Source: an uncultured archaeon
Lineage (GTDB): Archaea > Halobacteriota > Methanosarcinia > Methanosarcinales > Methanoperedenaceae
Reading direction: 5' to 3'
NCBI GenBank assembly: GCA_902386085.1
Contig: CABMIA010000206.1
Span: forward strand, 1-7,965
DNA: 7,965 nucleotides
Below, in pieces: positions 5,670 through 7,965 of the stretch (positions within the stretch are counted from its first letter, which is position 1; each line of letters begins with the position of its first letter). The notes beneath the pieces are model-generated. The model made no database searches, was not told the origin of the DNA, and saw only the letters and a list, made by a program, of their open reading frames with translations. Made by a program: the position numbers and the translations under genes.

Positions 5670-5815
5670 ACGGACGAAAGCAGATAAACACAGATGCTTA
5701 TCGGTATATCTGCGTTCATCGGCGTCATGCTCGCCGTAACGCATAGACACGTATGCCTGCGGGCATACGTGGATGCGCCCTCCGGAGGCGTGACTCGGGG
5801 CGTTTATCCGCGGTT
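5666..5815. repeat. Composite intergenic inverted-repeat element, MITE/REP-like
   Basis: The outer arms AACCACGGACGAA (5666-5678) and TTTATCCGCGGTT (5803-5815) match as an inverted repeat at 10 of 13 positions. An inner hairpin has arms GATAAACACAGAT (5683-5695) and ATCTGCGTTCATC (5708-5720), 11 of 13. Between 5721 and 5802 lies a different GC-rich insert containing GGCG/CGCC (5721-5724 and 5732-5735), a perfect 10-bp stem CACGTATGCC/GGCATACGTG with tetraloop TGCG (5748-5771), and the palindrome CCTCCGGAGG (5779-5788). The AACCACGGA...ACACAGAT type resembles a dispersed intergenic repeat seen in many archaea and bacteria. It looks like such an element split by, or fused with, a second palindromic element. 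No transposase is present. Confidence 0.75.
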
Positions 5816-5863
5816 TTTTATTTTCTAAAAATGCTTCAGGATTATTTGGGAACTTTACCATAA

Positions 5864-6682
5864 TCATGTCTTCCTGCCCAGTTCCTTTGACCTCTCAGAC
5901 GCGGCGATTACAGCGTTCATCATGGCAACCCGCACGCCGCGGTCTTCCATGACCCTGATGCCACGTATGGTTGTGCCACCGGGCGAAGTGACCATGTCCT
6001 TCAGCTCTCCAGTATGGGTTCCGTTTGCAAGAACCATCTTTGCAGCTCCGAGAACGGTTTGCGCCGCAAGCAGTTTCGCTGTGTTCCTGTCAAGACCTTC
6101 ATGCACCCCGCCGTCTGCAAGCGCTTCTATTATCATGAAGATATAAGCCGGCCCGCTTCCCGATAATCCGGTAACTGCATCCATCAGATGTTCTGGCAGT
6201 ATCACGGTCCGTCCTATGGAATTAAAAATCTCGCCTGCAATTTCAGCATCCTCCCTGGACACTGCGCTTCCCGGACTGATCGCAGATGCGGCTTCTTTTA
6301 CGGTCGCAGCTATATTTGGCATTACCCTGACAACCTTGGTCCCACGCGGCAGCGCCTTTTCAAATGTTTCTATGGGCACGCCGGCAGCTATGGATATGAT
6401 TATCTGTTTCTTTATTGAATCTTTTATCTCTTCCAGAACTTTCGGAACTATCTGCGGCTTTACCGCAATAAGGATAATATCTGAATTTATAACAGCATCG
6501 CAATTATCCCTGCAGGTATTTATGTTGTAATCCTTTCCAAGCGATTGCAATTTCGCGAAATCCGCATCGCTTGCATATACATTATCCGGGGGAAAGAGCT
6601 TAGCCGCAAGTATGCCTTTGATCAGGGCTTCACCCATCTTTCCCGTGCCGATAAATCCGATTTTTTTGTCAGATGTGGTCAT
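5864..6682 (-). CDS. proC: Pyrroline-5-carboxylate reductase
   Basis: A complete 272-residue enzyme of usual length. It reduces 1-pyrroline-5-carboxylate to L-proline with NAD(P)H in the cytoplasm, the last step of proline synthesis. The N-terminal Rossmann fold carries IGFIGTGKMG (8-17) with the G-x-G-x-x-G nucleotide motif, and the conserved VKP (74-76). RVMPNIAA (119-126) ends the domain. The C-terminal helical dimer domain has LSGSGPAY (173-180), EALADGGVHEGL (186-197) and TSPGGTTIRGI (232-242), the P5C-binding signature. All key motifs are intact. The ATG is chosen because it precedes the Rossmann strand by a few residues. No strong ribosome-binding site is visible, but a TATA-like box lies about 43 bases upstream, so it may have its own promoter and a very short leader. 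The proBA genes are not adjacent. Confidence 0.97.
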   Translation of the reverse strand: MTTSDKKIGFIGTGKMGEALIKGILAAKLFPPDNVYASDADFAKLQSLGKDYNINTCRDNCDAVINSDIILIAVKPQIVPKVLEEIKDSIKKQIIISIAAGVPIETFEKALPRGTKVVRVMPNIAATVKEAASAISPGSAVSREDAEIAGEIFNSIGRTVILPEHLMDAVTGLSGSGPAYIFMIIEALADGGVHEGLDRNTAKLLAAQTVLGAAKMVLANGTHTGELKDMVTSPGGTTIRGIRVMEDRGVRVAMMNAVIAASERSKELGRKT

Positions 6683-6718
6683 TGGAACACTGCTCGATAC
6701 TGTAGAGTGGCTGAATCA

Positions 6719-6733
6719 ATAAAAAGATTTTCA
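6719..6733 (-). promoter_or_regulatory. TATA-like promoter of proC
   Basis: The minus strand reads AAAATCTTTTTATTG in the 62-bp gap after the rhodanese gene. A start near 6698 would leave a leader of about 15 nt. Read-through from the upstream gene is also possible because no terminator is seen in the gap. Confidence 0.4.
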
Positions 6734-6744
6734 TGGGATTCCTG

Positions 6745-7965
6745 TTACATTAGCCTTCGGGTCTGTTCTCGCTTTGTCTGATAGCCCTTTTCTTTCCATG
6801 CTGTTGTGCCTCCGATTAGATTATTAACTTTCCCGAAGCCCTTGCGCGCCAGGATGCTTGCCGCAAGCCCTGACCTGTACCCTGATGAGCAAGCAGAGAC
6901 CAGAGTCTTGTCTGGTGGAACCTCACTCGTCCTTTTCTCAAGTTCTCCAACATAAATGTTCACTGCCCCGGGGATATGCCCCTGTTCATACTCTTCTTTC
7001 GCGCGGACATCAAGGAGGAATATATCCTCTTCTTTTAATTTTTCATGAAGATTTTCAACCGTCATAACACCGCTATGCTCAAGCGGCATTCCGCGCCCGT
7101 ACCAGTCTATGATACCTTTACAGAGATACCCTCTCACCCTGTCAAATCCGATCCTTGAAAGATAAAGCCTTGCAGTCCCTTCGTCTTCCTGCCTCTCTGT
7201 TATAAGCAGTATGTCTTTTTCGTAATCGATAATCCAGCCTGGAAATGTAGCGAGTCCATGCAGCCAGATATTATACGAACCTTTGATATGCCCGCCAGCA
7301 AAAGAGAGAGGTGAACGTGTATCCACAACCGCACATTCTGATATGTTGCTGGCAAACACGGACGCATCCATGGGCTCTATTGTCCCTGGCAAAAGACGCG
7401 GTGGGCCGTTCAGGTTATAATCTGCCATCCTTGCAAAATACGGAGGCAGCGGGATATTTTCATTCTTTTTCTTTTGTATGAACTCTCCTCGTCCCGCCCT
7501 GAGCATGGGATTGGTAGCCCGCTCGTATCCGATCGTACTTATCTCGATATCTGACATGCTGCCGCCGCATGCCGAACCTGATCCATGGGCAGGATACACA
7601 ACTACTCCGTCTCCGAGGGACAGGAGCTTCCCGTGAATAGAGTCGTAGAGAATTGACGCATATTCTTCGGTTTTCTCATCGCCGAAAAGATCGGTCCGTC
7701 CCGTGTTGCCATAGAAAAGTGCATCGCCTGTAAATACAGACCACGGAATGGCTACTGCGTTTGAAGGATATAGTACAAAACTCAGGCTCTCCGGGGAATG
7801 ACCTGGCGTTTCAAGAACTTTCAACCTCATGCCCCCGATATCAAACATATCATCCCCGGTGGCAGGCCCGCCATATCCGAAGTCAAGGCGATCACTATGG
7901 ATTATCCTGCAGCCGGTCAGGCTTTCAAGTTCAAGCGAGCCTATCAGGTAATCCTCGTTGCGGTG
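6745..7965 (-). CDS. MBL-fold hydrolase with two rhodanese domains, persulfide dioxygenase-like (5' end outside window)
   Basis: The reading frame stays open to the window edge, giving 406 visible residues; the N-terminus, perhaps 50-60 residues, is missing. Numbering from the first visible codon: residues 1-150 are the metallo-beta-lactamase fold, 200-289 a rhodanese domain without catalytic cysteine (pseudo-rhodanese), and 301-396 a rhodanese with active loop C359-SSGY-R364. This order matches persulfide dioxygenase-rhodanese fusions such as staphylococcal CstB, which turn persulfides into thiosulfate. Metal-site residues seen are H1 (of H-R-N-E-D-Y), H56 (TPGHSPE), D81 (FTGDALF) and H127 (PAHGSGSACG). 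The usual HxHxDH motif is altered, with Asn and Tyr at the second and third histidines, while the three ligands of mononuclear-iron persulfide dioxygenases remain. A role in sulfide or persulfide metabolism is inferred. Cytoplasmic as far as visible. Confidence 0.88.
   Translation of the reverse strand, partial: HRNEDYLIGSLELESLTGCRIIHSDRLDFGYGGPATGDDMFDIGGMRLKVLETPGHSPESLSFVLYPSNAVAIPWSVFTGDALFYGNTGRTDLFGDEKTEEYASILYDSIHGKLLSLGDGVVVYPAHGSGSACGGSMSDIEISTIGYERATNPMLRAGRGEFIQKKKNENIPLPPYFARMADYNLNGPPRLLPGTIEPMDASVFASNISECAVVDTRSPLSFAGGHIKGSYNIWLHGLATFPGWIIDYEKDILLITERQEDEGTARLYLSRIGFDRVRGYLCKGIIDWYGRGMPLEHSGVMTVENLHEKLKEEDIFLLDVRAKEEYEQGHIPGAVNIYVGELEKRTSEVPPDKTLVSACSSGYRSGLAASILARKGFGKVNNLIGGTTAWKEKGYQTKREQTRRLM

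Noticed and set aside
5642..5728. 29-codon N-terminal extension of mtxX starting at an upstream ATG
   Set aside because: Most of it lies inside the repeat element and it is absent from the family's usual start. ATG at 5641 fits the family.
5664..5867. 67-codon frame on the minus strand between proC and mtxX
   Set aside because: Most of it is the translated repeat element. Only the first 18 codons could be a remnant, so it is not called as a gene.

Overview
The window looks like a chromosomal segment of a methanogen-related euryarchaeon (Halobacteriota, probably the Methanosarcinales or ANME-2 neighbourhood). This is inferred from gene content: an archaeal-type L1-L10(P0)-L12(P1) ribosomal operon, the archaeal riboflavin/F420 pathway reductase, methanogenesis marker protein 4 (MtxX), archaeal Shine-Dalgarno sites of the GGTGAT type, TATA-like promoters and oligo-T terminators. 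Species cannot be fixed from the sequence alone. No tRNA, rRNA, CRISPR array or transposase gene was found.

Layout. 1-419 (+): a DUF35 zinc-ribbon/OB-fold protein, the tail of an operon entering from the left. 447-1142 (-): ArfC, reductase of riboflavin/F420 precursor synthesis, convergent with DUF35. 1143-1437: intergenic, with a perfect 11-bp inverted repeat and the oligo-T terminator of the ribosomal operon. 1438-3442 (-): rpl1-rpl10-rpl12, starting from a TTG codon on rpl1. 3443-3815: a divergent intergenic region holding the rpl1 promoter and leader hairpin, two further hairpins, and the promoter of a 62-residue orphan protein (3816-4004, +). 4005-4219: a very AT-rich spacer with an oligo-T terminator and paired dyads ahead of an Lrp/AsnC regulator with a cysteine-rich tail (4220-4798, +). 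A hairpin terminator separates it from mtxX (4844-5641, -). A 150-bp composite inverted-repeat element (5666-5815) lies between mtxX and proC (5864-6682, -). The right edge holds a 5'-truncated metallo-beta-lactamase/double-rhodanese protein (6745-7965, -).

How it fits together. The three ribosomal proteins form the L1 stalk and the P0/P1 stalk base and are almost certainly co-transcribed. Adjacent genes are otherwise metabolically unrelated: the isoprenoid (mevalonate) pathway helper DUF35, riboflavin/F420, methyl metabolism (mtxX), proline (proC) and sulfur/persulfide handling (MBL-rhodanese). The most interesting material is non-coding or at domain edges: a possible L1 autoregulatory hairpin overlapping the rpl1 ribosome-binding site, a candidate structured RNA upstream of the orphan gene, the Lrp regulator with six clustered cysteines and a possible self-operator, and an MBL enzyme whose motif keeps the mononuclear-iron ligands but loses second-site histidines.
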